From: Hypericum androsaemum
Taxonomy: Eukaryota > Streptophyta > Magnoliopsida > Malpighiales > Hypericaceae
Direction: 5' to 3'
Length of the DNA stretch: 64,000 nucleotides
NCBI GenBank assembly: GCA_963995505.1
Contig: OZ023188.1
Coordinates: forward strand, 1,364,001 to 1,428,000
This document shows positions 48,625 through 60,472 of the stretch, piece after piece. Numbering within the stretch: position 1 is the stretch's first letter; the number at the start of each line of letters is the position of its first letter. Both the position numbers and the translations under genes were made by a program. Under the pieces are notes generated by a model, which worked only from the letters and a program-made list of their open reading frames with translations, was not told the DNA's origin and made no database searches.

Positions 48625-50123
48625 ATGGCCGAGGAGGAGTCGATTCGGTATAGGATAAAGGAGAAGTTCGACGGCAGCTCGTCGTCGTCGGACTCGGATC
48701 ACGAGGAGAAGAAGCCGAAGAAAGTTGCATCGCCGCCTCCGGCGTCTGCGTCGCCGGAATCCAGCTCGTTCAAGTCGAAGGTGAAGCGGCTCTTCGGCCG
48801 TGAGAAGCCGCCGGTCCACAAGGCCCTCGGCGGAGGCAAACGTAGGCTTTAATTTCCAGTCTAATTTTTATTTTCTCCTTTTTTATCCCTTGCTTGTGTA
48901 GGTTTACGAGTAATATTTCTTAAATTTTTTTTCTTTCTTAATGTTCTATTTGTGATCCATTGAGGTTATTGATTGAAGTATTAGGAATTGGCTTTGTCGT
49001 TGGGTTCGGGTTGTTAGGATGAATGATTCTCCCGAGTGCAGAAGCTTCGTCGAGCTGTTTCGTTGATGCTTTATGTGTGTTTGCAGCTGCCGATGTTTTC
49101 CTGTGGAGGAACAAGAAGATATCGGCTGGAGTGTTGGGGGGTGCTACTGTTGTTTGGGTTCTTTTCGAGGTACTCGAGTTCCACCTCCTCAATTTGTTCT
49201 GCACCTGCTTGATCGTGGCTCTTGCCGGGCTGTTCCTGTGGAACAATGCTCACTCCTTGATTTACAAGTAAGCTTCTGGTGTTCGTGTTTGGCTGTCCCG
49301 TGTGTTTACTCGGTTGCTCTGTCGTTGACTAGTTCTCTTTGGATTTTAGATCTCCCCCACGTATTCCGGAAGTTCATATTCCGGAGGAGCCGGTGCTCCA
49401 GTTTGCAGCTGCACTTAGGTCTGAGATCAACCGTGGTCTTGATGTCCTGAGGGATATAGCTTCGGGAAAAGATCTGAAGAAGTTCCTCATGGTGCGTTGA
49501 CTCTTCTCTGTGCATTTTACTCCTTGCATTTCATGAACAGCTCTATAATGGTTGAGTGTGTCTTGTGTTTGAAGTTGGCAAATGGATGTTTGATCTGCAC
49601 TTCTAATTCTTCTGTGGCCACTTATTTATCGTGGATTCAGAATAAATAATAGTGGTGACCTTGAAACATTTTCCCGGAACTTGAATATTGTTGATCCTTT
49701 GTGTTCTTTGTTCAGCTTGCTTTAGTTTTCAACTCCGATACCCACGCTGTGCATGTTGTAACTTTGTTCTGGTTTGAATGAACATCTCTGACCAGGTTAT
49801 CGCTTTCTTGTGGATCTTGGCTATTGTTGGGAGCTGCGGCAACTTCTTGACCCTGTTTTACGTTGGTAATGCATCTGCCAAATTCGTTGTTCTTATTCTG
49901 TTCCAATTGGAGCTTTACAGTCTCCTTACGTTACTCTGTTGTTTTGCCAACAGCTTTCGTCATGCTGCACACTTTGCCCGTCTTATATGAGAAGTACGAG
50001 GATCAAGTCGATGCTTTTGCAGAGAAGGCGATGGTCGAGATCAAGAAGCAGTATGCAGTTTTTGATGCCAAGGTCTTAAGTAAGATCCCTAGGGGTCCAC
50101 TGAAATACAAGAAGCAGGCATAA
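48625..50123 (+). CDS. Reticulon-like protein B (RTNLB), 259 aa, 5 exons
   Basis: Exons 48625-48841, 49087-49267, 49350-49491, 49796-49865 and 49954-50123, all GT-AG and in frame. The cytosolic N-terminus is Ser/Glu/Lys-rich ([20 protein letters not shown]). The reticulon homology domain starts near residue 70 ([17 protein letters not shown]). It has two long hydrophobic hairpins, [20 protein letters not shown] / [14 protein letters not shown] and [20 protein letters not shown] / [16 protein letters not shown]. The conserved loop [20 protein letters not shown] lies between them. The tail is [20 protein letters not shown]. RTNLBs insert wedge-like into the ER membrane and shape tubules. Length agrees with the RTNLB1-8 type. 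No lesions seen. Confidence 0.93.
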
Positions 50124-50509
50124 GAAGTGAAAACGACTGTGGTCGTTAGCTGCCGACAGATTTGATAGCCATGCTTGTGGGGAAGCTGTTGTGAATTCCA
50201 TGTCACTATTTACTATTTATTTACTTAAAACTCTTCTTAGGATGTGTTCCTTTGGTAATCCAGTGACTACTTTTAGTATGAGGTGCTTGTAAATTGGGTT
50301 CTGTCTTGCACTGGTTATGGCTATGGTTATCGTATGACGTCTTGCATGTTTAATGACCCGAGGTCTGTATCCCCTTGTATACTGTCCGCTGTTTCAGTTG
50401 GTTTTGTGCTTCTGCAGCTCTTTGCCATTTCATCTGCATATAAACACGGAAGGATGATCTGCAACATGATATTGATCACGACGGTAGCAGAGAACGAGTT
50501 TATGGGTGA
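50124..50509. other. RTNLB 3' UTR and spacer
   Basis: No coding signal. Presumed 3' UTR. Confidence 0.4.
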
Positions 50510-50955
50510 AGAAGGATGAGCTTACCAAGTCCTTTTCTCGCAGCAGCCGTCTTGCTTAAGTTCTCTGCTCGGGACAACTTACTTGTGCATATGGTAGCAA
50601 GCTCCTTATAGTCTAGCCCCTCATACACCTTATGTTTTGCCAAGAGAGTTTTCATAATCTTCTGATCCCCTGTTCTGATCCGGTGTCCAAGCATGATCCA
50701 CGAATATGATCGTCGGGGCAACCTCGGCTGCTAGGGTGAATAGGGATCGGACATTCTTTTCGTCCTCTCCAAACCACTTGGATGTGATGGTGGACATTGG
50801 TACATTAATGAAGCTTGCTCCAGCCTCCTTGGCAATGGCCTTGGCAATCATTGTTTTCCCAGTCCCAGTGGCCCGAATAGCAGAATACCCCCTGCAGGGC
50901 TTTAGATCCGGGCCTTCGAAAAGGAAGCATCACAGGTTCCTGGAAGGAGCAAGAT
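50510..50955 (-). pseudogene. Degenerate fragment of an AAA-type ATPase (MSP1/ATAD1/katanin-like clade)
   Basis: The minus strand carries recognisable AAA pieces in more than one frame. A damaged Walker A region (GPLGLGKT where the family has GPPGTGKT) precedes MIAKAIAKEAGASFINVPMS, TITSKWFGEDEKNVRSLFTL and AAEVAPTIIFVD, covering the sequence up to Walker B. The Walker B acidic pair is not completed. After an abrupt jump, IMKTLLAKHKVYEGLDYKEL and ATI appear, normally about 80 residues farther on. The tail is unrecognisable. No introns are visible, so a processed or fragmented copy is likely. Not functional. Confidence 0.75.
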
Positions 50956-51730
50956 AAGCTGCAATTAAAGAACAAATATGTGATTTGTTAAACGAGTTAT
51001 TAGAATGATTATGTCAAAACAATGTTTTTTTTTCACTATTTTCGAGATATACGATTACAATGATATTAATAGAACTCGTAGACCAATTAAGACTCGTAAA
51101 CAGTCCATCAGCCTCCATAACCCAACAAGATGAGAGAACAAGTAGCCAACACGGAGGGAAGAGACATGGAAAATACGGCATCCATTAGGATTGGGATAGC
51201 CAATTTTTACACCAATATTACATATGTGAGGGTTCGAACCCTGAATTTCTGTCAAGTTATTTTACGCATTATATTTTTAGGCTAAATGTGATTTAAATTG
51301 ATTCATAGTAAAATACTTAGATTTATTTAAGCAAATTCTCAAGTTCAAAACTTTTTTTACAATGCCGGCAGAGAGACTTGTCCTTTCTATAGGGCGGACG
51401 ACTAAAAGTCGTAGAAAAAAATAATATGGTATCAGCAATTGTGGAGTAATAGGACACCTCGAAAATGAAAGATACGGATACAATGCACTTGTGACATGCG
51501 AAAATGAGAAGCACCAAAGTTGTAATAATAGAAATACGATTTATCAAAAGAAAAAAAAAGTTGCAACTACGTAAGTGATGGACCTAACAAGATACAACTT
51601 TGCTCAAATTGAAACCTTCTGGATGTCGAACCAATTAACACCTTGCTGGGCCATAACAGATAGATTTTAAGACCCCGTGTGCTGTTTATATTGAATGATA
51701 TATATTAAAATTTATTTTTGCCAACAACAA
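50956..51730. other. Intergenic, no gene seen
   Basis: AT-rich with no recognised features up to the tRNA. Confidence 0.45.
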
Positions 51731-51814
51731 GTCAGGATGGCCGAGTGGTCTAAGGCGCCAGACTCAAGTTCTGGTCTTCGAGAGAGGGCGTGGGTTCAAA
51801 TCCCACTTCTGACA
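51731..51814 (+). tRNA. tRNA-Leu (anticodon CAA)
   Basis: 84-nt type II tRNA. The acceptor GTCAGGA pairs with TTCTGAC (one G-U), discriminator A. The anticodon stem CCAGA/TCTGG carries the loop CTCAAGT, with CAA at 34-36. A long variable arm (TCTTCGAGAGAGGGC) marks the leucine class, and the T-arm is GTGGGTTCAAATCCCAC. A CAACAACAA upstream motif and a T5 run at about 51826 (terminator) agree with plant Pol III genes. No intron. Decodes UUG. Confidence 0.96.
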
Positions 51815-52276
51815 AAAAACAAATATTTTTGGATTTTTGGCAACTTTTTGACTTCACCATGATGGTTATTCAATTCTCGTTAATTACCGTACATTGCTAA
51901 AGAAAAGTAGTGAAACTGTTCAATATTGCTGGTCAACAAGGCCAAGAAAATTATCTCTATTCCTTTATTGTTCTACATATAATTACAAACGCCAATGGAG
52001 GTAAGGGATTTTGCCTCTACAAATGGACATACAATGGAATGTTCCCCCTATCAATTCCTGTTAATTTCTACGAGTACCCTGTTGGTTGTGCAGCTACACT
52101 GCACTCTAGAGCTGTTGATCGGCCGGCCGGTTTTGATGGTGAACACGTCCCCGGCTTGAGCACCTTGCTCGACGATATCTCGATGGGAATACAACCCACG
52201 ATCCAGCTTGAATATGTGTCTCGACGTATGCCGGACGAATTAAATGACTAGACTCAAAAGTAAAGTAGCCAACAAT
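51815..52276. other. Intergenic / 3' region of the CAAX protease gene
   Basis: A plus-strand frame at 51910-52251 shows no recognised domain and is most likely chance within the opposite-strand 3' UTR. Confidence 0.4.
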
Positions 52277-54578
52277 CTACCTCATCAGATCTAGGAATAC
52301 AAAGGCGTTCCAGAGGCTATGCAAAACCATGGACGGTAACAAGTTCCTCGACCGTGCAAAAATTACACCCATCACCACCCCGAGGAAGACAAGTGGCAGC
52401 ATTCTCTGTACATTGAAATGTGCTAGAGCAAAGGCGACAGAGCTCACGAGTATTGCACACCAGACGGGCATGTATCTGGTCAACGAAGGCAGCAGAAAGC
52501 CCCGAAAGACTATTTCCTCCCACACAGGAGCGCATATTGTAACCACTATTGCATAAAGTGCCATTGCCACCGGATCTCTTGCTGCAATGGACTGCTCAAC
52601 ACTAGAGAGAGTAACTGGTGTGGATGGAAGAACTGGTAACAGGGAAAGGTTGAACTGGGAAAGCCGGTTGACCAAAGGAAACATGAGACAACCGAGAGCC
52701 ACATCAAACCACCAGTTGCCCTTCAATTTAAAACTAAACCAATCAGAGGGAAGGGGACGGAATGGTGAAAGGCAACGGCGAAGGATTGCAATTCCAGCAA
52801 GACCCTCTGCGACATCTGTTACAAGGCTAAACAAGGCTTGTCCTCTAAACGTTAGAGATTCTTTGTTGAATCCAGCTGCGTGCGCGGCAAAAGGAATCAC
52901 CCAGGAACCTATGAACCAGAACGAGACCACCCAAAGAAGCATCACCTGAATTAATACAATTAATGTTGTTAAAATGGCTAACTTGGATTTAACAGACATA
53001 GAATAAACAAGAAAAAACCCAATGAACTGGTTAATCCAATCAAAATAACCTAAAGCACGAGTTTCCGACAGTTAATCGGAAGAATGATAAATATGCCTCA
53101 AACTGGAGAACTAATTACTTAGGTTTGCAATCTTATACGCAAGAAGGTATACTCTGTACAAAATAATGTGTTGGCAACTGGCATAGCCTTCAAATTTCTA
53201 GCTTCGAAAATGTAAACCAAAGTAGGACGGTAAAACTACCCCGTAGTGACATTTATCGAAGTAGAGGGCAGTTGCATATTAAGACAAGAAATGAGTCCTC
53301 TTGTTCTTACTTTTTCTCTCACAAACAAACAAACAGGAAAGCTATGTTTCCAGGTTTCTGGCGATGATAATGCTAGAAAAAATACCTGAACTATCGTCTC
53401 TGCTTTCCATGGTACTGTCCACTGGCTCCCAAATGCTCTAACCACTACATTTGCAGCCTGTCGGTACCAAAATCTCTATGGTGAGGTGAATATTTACAAT
53501 GCCATGCTAGCACTTGTCATGAGAATTACAGCCAACTAGCTAAATGAAGAGCAGAACATGAGAAAGTAGCGAAAAGGAAGTGTCATTTAAATAACTACAT
53601 GAAGCAGACGCCGTGGAACCACAAAGGGATTCCGTCCTCTAATTGAGGATTAGTAGTTATCCGTTCCCGGTACCTTTGACTGATAACACAATTGAGATTG
53701 ATCAAAGGGTAAAGTCCGACATTTGCATCAAGCTAACATCAGTTCCTTACGTGGTAATTTAACAAGAGTCCATCAAAATTGATGAACGATGACCAATCAA
53801 CTTCATAGAACTGAGCTCAAACTCAAAGAACAAGCAACTCGTGAAGAACTACCAGAGGCATTTTTGAAGCAGCTGGACTGGTCTCAACTCACGCATTTCT
53901 ATAAACCAATCCATTACTAGTCACACAACTACCCCAAATGGATAGCAATCTACTGATAAACTTAATGAGAAATGGACCAGCACCAAAGAAAAAACCGATA
54001 AAAAGCTCTCAACTACATAATTAAAATAAATGATACCAATTAAAATCAAGGATACCTCTCGAAGCTTAGAAATCCAATCGCTACCACTGCGTGTGGGCTT
54101 CACCAACTCACGGACCTTCTCCTCCGCCTCCTCCTCCTTGGGCAGAAATTGTTCGACATTCTCCCTTTTCGGATTAACCGAACCAGAATCTTCATGTCTA
54201 AAGCAACAAACTTTCCATCTCTGCCAAAGAAAAGGAAGAAACATGAACCCAAAATCCACACACCATCAAATCCTAGCTGAAACAAAACAACAAACAGAGA
54301 AAAAGTCATAATTTTTTAAGTCAAGTTCTTTCCTATTTCCATTAAAACCAAACATGCCCCTTGTTAAAATATCTTCACCTATGGCAATCAACTAACCGAA
54401 AAGATCAAAACTTTACATGCGTATATACCTTAGGCAAGGAATCCCAGGGGAGCCGAGAGCTCCGGGTTAAGCGGGTCGGGTTCGCGGGCTGGTTAAGGAC
54501 CCGGAGCCTGGAGGACGAGAGGGAAGGGACGAGGATTGGGCGTTGGGATAAGTAAGGAGAGCAACAGGAGCTCAACAT
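52277..54578 (-). CDS. CAAX/CPBP-family intramembrane protease, probably plastid-targeted, 351 aa, 4 exons
   Basis: Minus-strand exons 54578-54429, 54220-54056, 53457-53386 and 52945-52277, all phase 0 with GT-AG sites. The N-terminus is rich in Ser/Arg/Leu with few acids (MLSSCCSPYLSQRPILVPSL...), a plausible chloroplast transit peptide. A hydrophilic linker (EEEAEEKVRELVKPTRSGSD) follows. The last exon holds several membrane helices and the CPBP signatures: EEIVFRG (Glu272, Glu273, Arg277), AFALAHFNVQRMLP (His305) and MVLHSLWNAFVF (His338, Asn). These are the EExxxR, FxxxH and HxxxN-type motifs of the family. Plant members are thylakoid or envelope proteins of mostly unknown substrate. The frame is intact and the length is ordinary. 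Confidence 0.85.
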
Positions 54579-55930
54579 TTATCAAACCCAATTGGAAGAT
54601 TCAATTAGCAAACCCTAAATATATATAAAAAGGCTTCCAATTTTCGCATCCCTGTTCCAGTTCAAAACCCTAATCGTCGGAGCTCGTGAAATTTCGTTGG
54701 GTAAGGCCTAAGGGCGCGTTTGGCTGGCGGTTTTAGAGCACGGAATGCAAGAAGATTAGAGAGGGGCCAAGTGGGGGATTGGATTTAAAGTTAGCAACTT
54801 GTGGGGTATTTTTTTTTTCTTTTCATGGGGTTTTAAGAATTGTATTTGTTGATTGTTGATGATTTTTTATCTTCATTTCCTTTTTAGTGATTTCGTGGAT
54901 GGCGGCTGTTTGGTGTCGAGGAAATTGTGATTCGTGGAAATTTGGTCGTAGAGCCGCCCGTTTCAAATTCTGGCTTCTGGTAAAAAATAAAAAATAAAAG
55001 TCAATGTTGCTTACCGTCTTACATTTTGTTTTTACTAACATAACAATTCGTATCCGGACGGTAAGATTTTATTACCGACAAATATTTAGATCAATTGATA
55101 AAAATGTTATTTTAGTTTAATTAATAGGTCTCGATTTTGAATTTTTTAGAGACAATAATGTTAAATAGTCGTTGAGAGAATTTTGTCATTTTTCATAGAT
55201 CCCACTCGATTCGGGAACCTGGATTAATAGATGATTTTTTTTACTCTTTTGCTTGATGTAAAAGGGGACCGGAGGCTGAGCTGGTTGGCAATTTCCTTTC
55301 AGCATATCACACTTTTTTGATTGCTTTATTTGAGGCAAGATAAAAAAGAATTCGGGTATGGAGTGCATGGTACATTTAATTTGTTGGTTGGTTCGTATGA
55401 AGAGATGATATCTGATAATTCTCACATTTTTCCAGCAATTGTTTGTTTAAACTCGAACTCAAGATTTTCACAACATATGTATGAATGCTAGAAATATTCG
55501 ACAGTTAGGATTTCCAAGAAAAATTACAATTTTCAAATGGGTCAATACATTGACAACGCCCTGCATGGTACCCGTACATTGACCTTTTCTCTTTCGGGCA
55601 GCCAAACTCCATCCAAAAAATGCTAAGCAAATCAACCTCAAAATCTTGTAAATCATTTTCAACTTGTACAATCCATGAATAGGCTCTCTCCTATCAGGAA
55701 ACTACAAAAGAATGGACATCAATCATTGTAACAAGATGATGAGTGAGTGAGTACCAAGAAATGAACCTTATTCCAGGAGAAATCGAGGGCCAAACCGAAA
55801 AACGATGCTCGGATCGAAAGCAGTCGTGCGTCGATTCAAGTATCCGAAAGAAGTGTGAAAAACCTCCAGCAATCAGCTCCAAGCAGTTCAAGCAAAATGC
55901 CAGGGGGAGTAGACAGGATAGGGATGTGCA
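54579..55930. other. Intergenic between the CAAX protease promoter and the KUP 3' end
   Basis: Promoter of the minus-strand protease on the left, probable KUP 3' UTR on the right. No other feature recognised. Confidence 0.5.
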
Positions 55931-58900
55931 TCACAAGTAGTAGTTCATGCCCACCTCAATCAAAGAACTCTGAGGGATTTTCAGGACAACAGCAGTAGAT
56001 CTGCAATTCTTGCGCAGGAACGAGAAGATGATATTCACCAAGAACCGCTTGAGAAATGAAGCGTTCCGGTTGGATTTGATATGGGAGTGACCAACCACGT
56101 ACGCTACTCCGGCCCGCTTAGCTTCAAGAAGATCTAAGAGTTCATCCTTCACAAGAGAATCCTTGTATCTTTCGTCTAGGAACTTGTAGTGGACTTGCCT
56201 TCTGTGGATGAGCTGGGTTGCCTCCTGCTCATATGTGGACTTCAATTTCAATAGTGTAGCTGACATGCTACCAGTTACAGCTGTCGAGGAATTCGAGTGG
56301 CTACTTTCACCATTGCCCTCGAATTCTGAGAATACAAATCTTTTCCCGAACTTCTCTGATGTTCTGACGACGGCCATTCGTCCATCCAAAGGTCCCTCGA
56401 AGCTTCCACCACCTTCTGCTTCCAGCTGAATGTACTCGGCAATGCTCGTCACCATAGCATTTTCAAAATCGTAATCCTTCTGGTTTTCATGAATATCTTT
56501 GTAACCATATCGAACAATGCAGCGATACATCCGATAAGATTTAGGCCCAACACGACCAACAAGATACCGCTCCTTTTCAGGGACACTAGGAACAGGAACA
56601 GTCTTTATCGAGACGAAGACAATCGCTTGATAGAATGCAGGTAAATTGGTTAGAAAATGGGAAAATGAGGTTGGAACTCCACTTGCCAACTCTGTATAAA
56701 TGAGACCGATTCCCGGCACCCTCACGATCTGAAGATCGGAGCCCAGATTGAGGATCCACTTCATGGATATTTTGTTATGCACGTCATATAAATACTTCTT
56801 CCTTGTACTATAATGCCACACGTACATGATGAACACGATTACGACAGAAAGAACTAGAGGTATCCATCCCCCTCTGGCAATTCTCATGCAGGAAGATGAC
56901 AGGAATATTAGCTCTATCGTTCCAAAGAACACGAGAAACAGAAGAGAAATCACCAGATTCTTCTGCCATACCAACTTCATGATCAAGGACATCAAGCATG
57001 TAGAGATAAACATCATAGTGATACATGCCATTCCTGAAACCAAGACCAAAACATTAACTTCGTAAAAGATGCAAAATCTGCCGCCAACAAAGAAATATGC
57101 AACAAACATCGTAGTGATGCATGCCATTCTCGAATGCTTTTCCGTTCATGGAAAATATAACCATTTTCTTGAATTATCAAATCAAAGCGCGAAGAAGCAC
57201 ATAATAAGTTGCTTTCTGTCTATCTCAAAGGTAAAATTCAAGGTAGAAAGGCTCACCATAAGCGTTTCCTATCTGATTAGTGCTTTGAACACCCAATACA
57301 ACAGCCAGAGACAGAATCATGAGGATCCAGTTTATCTCGGGGATGAAAATCTGACGATCAATCCATTTCGATTTGTGTACAATCTTTATGCGAGGGAAAC
57401 ACCCCAACGCATGGCTTTGCCTGACAATTGAAAACGTGGCGGAAATCACTGCTTGACTGGCAACCACGGAAGCCAAAGTTGCCATCACTATAACTGGCCA
57501 GATTACCGGATCTGCATGCACAGAGAATCTACACTTTGTAACTTAATAACAACAAGAACATGCTGATGAGAGGAGAAATTCTTTCATGCTTCTGGCATTC
57601 ACCTGGAACTGAGTAGAAGAAGCTCATAGATTCCGCCGAAAAGTTTTTGGAAAGAAATGCTGACTGTCCCATGTATTGCAGCACCAAACATGGGTACACA
57701 ACAGAGCAAAATGCAACCTGCGAGAGCCAGAAACACAATGAATCAACTACTCCTATTACATATACCAGATACCTAGACATACAAGTTGCTCAATAATGTC
57801 TAAAGAGTCTCGTATATAAGTCCCGAGGAAAGTGAAGTAACCCACAGTGCAATCATATATCAATGATGCTTTAACTTTAAGGGCATGAACCCTACCCTTA
57901 TCGAGGAAGCTGTGAACCGTCCAAGGTAGGCAAAAATCACTTCCGATCCTACAGTTAAAGCGAAAAACTGAAACGGTCAACAGTTAGAAGGCACTATGAC
58001 AGATTTACAGAATCACTATGAAAACAAAATGGATCATTACCCGTGATTGATAGGAGTATTCCTCCAAGAGAGAGCCAACCAGCTTTCCCAGTGATCCTAA
58101 AGAACTTGTATATGTAACAAGGAGAGAGGGCTTGGTATACAGTTGGATTCCATTGGACAATGTTGTAGATGCCAATAGCAGCTACGGTTGTTAACCACAA
58201 AATCACAATAGGTGCAAACATAAATGCAACCTTGTGTGTTCCCCAATATGGCAAAACAAAACTGCCAATCAATACTATGCAGGCAATGAGAACCACCATT
58301 CCTGGAAATAGATCGAACTGTTATAAACCAAAATCGAAGATGAGAGGACTCCCAAACAGGGATAATAAAAAGATGCAAGCATGGCTTATTGACCCCAATC
58401 TTAACACCACATGGATTTCTTCTTTGTGTCAATGCTAAAAGGGTTTTTCGGAGAGTTGCCAGAGGAAAAAGAAGAAACGGAAAAGAAAAACTAAATATGT
58501 GCACAGATTGTTTTGACTAAAATTTTGATAAATCTTCCAAACATTGAGGGGATGCTAAGTAGACTCAGATGTGTGCAGGTCAATCTGCTTTATACATGAT
58601 CACTAGAACACGTGGGTGCTGGTTTCTGTATGCCTGATTTTTATAGATTTTACATGGATGAAATGGAAAATCTTTATCTTCTATTTTCCTGGTCCAAACT
58701 TACCGTGGCGAAAGTCCTCAGCTCCAACTTGCAGCCCTTCCATGGATGCAAATACTGCAGTACCAGATGGAAATCAGCAAAAACAAAACAAGTAGGAGAA
58801 CTAAGAGAAAGAAAATGAGATGGAGTGACGATCTGGCCAGTAGGAAACTCACCAGATATAGCAGGCGTAAGAACACCATAAGCTACAACCATTGATGCGC

Positions 58901-59927
58901 CAAACAAGACTACAAGTAAGAGAACAGTCTTTGTTTTCTTATCCCTTTCACCAGACTTCTTGAAAGAGTGAGACTGCACAAAAATTCTATTCGAGTGAAC
59001 TGCACTGTGATATGTGGAGAGCTCTTCATCGGCCGCTTGTCGGTTTGGGAGCAAGCAAAATTTAGCATGTCGACAGAGAAGAGAGTACAAAGCAAAAAGG
59101 CCTCCTGCAAAAGATCCCACATAATCAGCCTTTATGAGTCCAACAAAACTTACAGAAACGGTGTTCTCGCGTGTGTGCTTACACGCAAAGGATATAGTCT
59201 CCCGGCTCCTACCTTCGCCATTGTCATTCGCATACAACATGAAGCCAGTATACTTGATCAACGAAAACAATGTGAAAGTCCAAAATATCAAAGAGAAGGC
59301 CCCGAAAACCGTATCTTCACTCTGATAGCTCTTCAACTTCCCGGAAAACGTGTTTCTATAAACATACAGAGGGTTAATGCTCATCTGGCAAAACACTATT
59401 CCGAAACTTCGATACGCCAGGAGAAGCACACTTTTGCGCTGGCCCCCACCTTCATCCTACACAAAACAACTTCTTCAGAATAAGCTCAATGAAAACCATA
59501 CAAATTAGAGAATAGGACCATTTCACAATAACAGTCTCTTCAAAATTTCATCTTTTTCCAACTAATACGCTACCCAAGTCCCATTTGACCATACCCTAAA
59601 CCCAAAAAATCTGAAATTTTTTCCCTTCAAAGATCAATCAAGGAACCACAGACCCCACAATCCATGTGCCCATTTTGGCACACAGCCACCATTTTTTCCC
59701 CAAATTACTGAAATTGGATCCAAGCAACGAAATTTCCTGGACTCTGGCTATCTGGGTAGTTTCAGATTCTAGTAAAGTTCGAATCTTTGCGTTGGTCAAT
59801 AACAACTCGGTATCAAATCAAATGGAACCAACTATTTTAATTTTATCTAGATCACCTGGTGCTATCCGAACATCAACGTGACTAATCTAGATTCGAGCGG
59901 GCGGAACCAACTACTTGCACTTACCAT
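55931..59927 (-). CDS. HAK/KUP/KT potassium transporter family protein, 778 aa, 9 coding exons, divergent signature residues
   Basis: Minus-strand exons 59927-59925 (ATG only), 59456-59213, 59104-58853, 58754-58704, 58301-58041, 57948-57896, 57717-57603, 57511-57257 and 57033-55931. All are GT-AG, and the sum is 779 codons with no stop. The protein begins [20 protein letters not shown]. Family landmarks include [117 protein letters not shown] and the cytosolic tail [14 protein letters not shown]. Twelve or so helices are expected; members import K+ with protons. Three motifs deviate: GDLSxSPLYVY is [11 protein letters not shown] (residues 24-34), GDGVLTP is AYGVLTP (157-163), and TEAMFADLGHF is [11 protein letters not shown] (272-282). 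Some plant HAK subgroups vary at the first of these, so function is uncertain. Confidence 0.88.
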
Positions 59928-60470
59928 TGCAGCTGGAAAGTAGAACCAGAGCTTCTATCCTCCAAGCGCTTCTAGCAGGTATTCACACCCGAGATGGGTT
60001 CGATAACAAATTTTCTCTTACATTATGTGCTCTGTTTTTTACTTTTTTTTGGTCAAGGCTCTGTTTTTTACTTTATTTGGGAATAAGGACAAAATGGAGT
60101 TGAAACCTTGGGTTAGGCTAGGATTGGTCGTGCGCATTTATTTGCGGGTTGGTTTTAGAGCGAAATGGATTCGATTATTGGTGCGTCGTTCCTGCGGTCG
60201 CAATCAAGGTTCAATTCCAATTTAAACGTTTATCTACATAATACGTGTATGGTGTACCAGTACAACCTTCTAATGTGATGTTATTAGATCGGAAAAAATA
60301 TCATTTTGGATTTAAAACTTAGCAAACACTATTACCATAATGTTTGTATGTTTGTAAAGTTAATAAACATATATATTTGTTCAAAATTATCACATTTAAA
60401 AATATCTTAATTATTATGATAGGGGTTAAATTTTAATACAAATTATGACTTGGACAATTTTTTTTATAGT
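59928..60470. other. KUP 5' UTR/promoter and spacer
   Basis: Sequence just above the ATG-only exon is probably 5' UTR. No TATA box could be assigned with confidence. Confidence 0.4.
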
Positions 60471-60472
60471 AA

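Noticed and set aside
57036..57127. Using the upstream ATG at 57127 as an extra coding segment of KUP exon 9
   Set aside because: The family frame G|GA ATG GCA is produced only by the acceptor at 57034-57036; the upstream copy is a partial intronic duplication.
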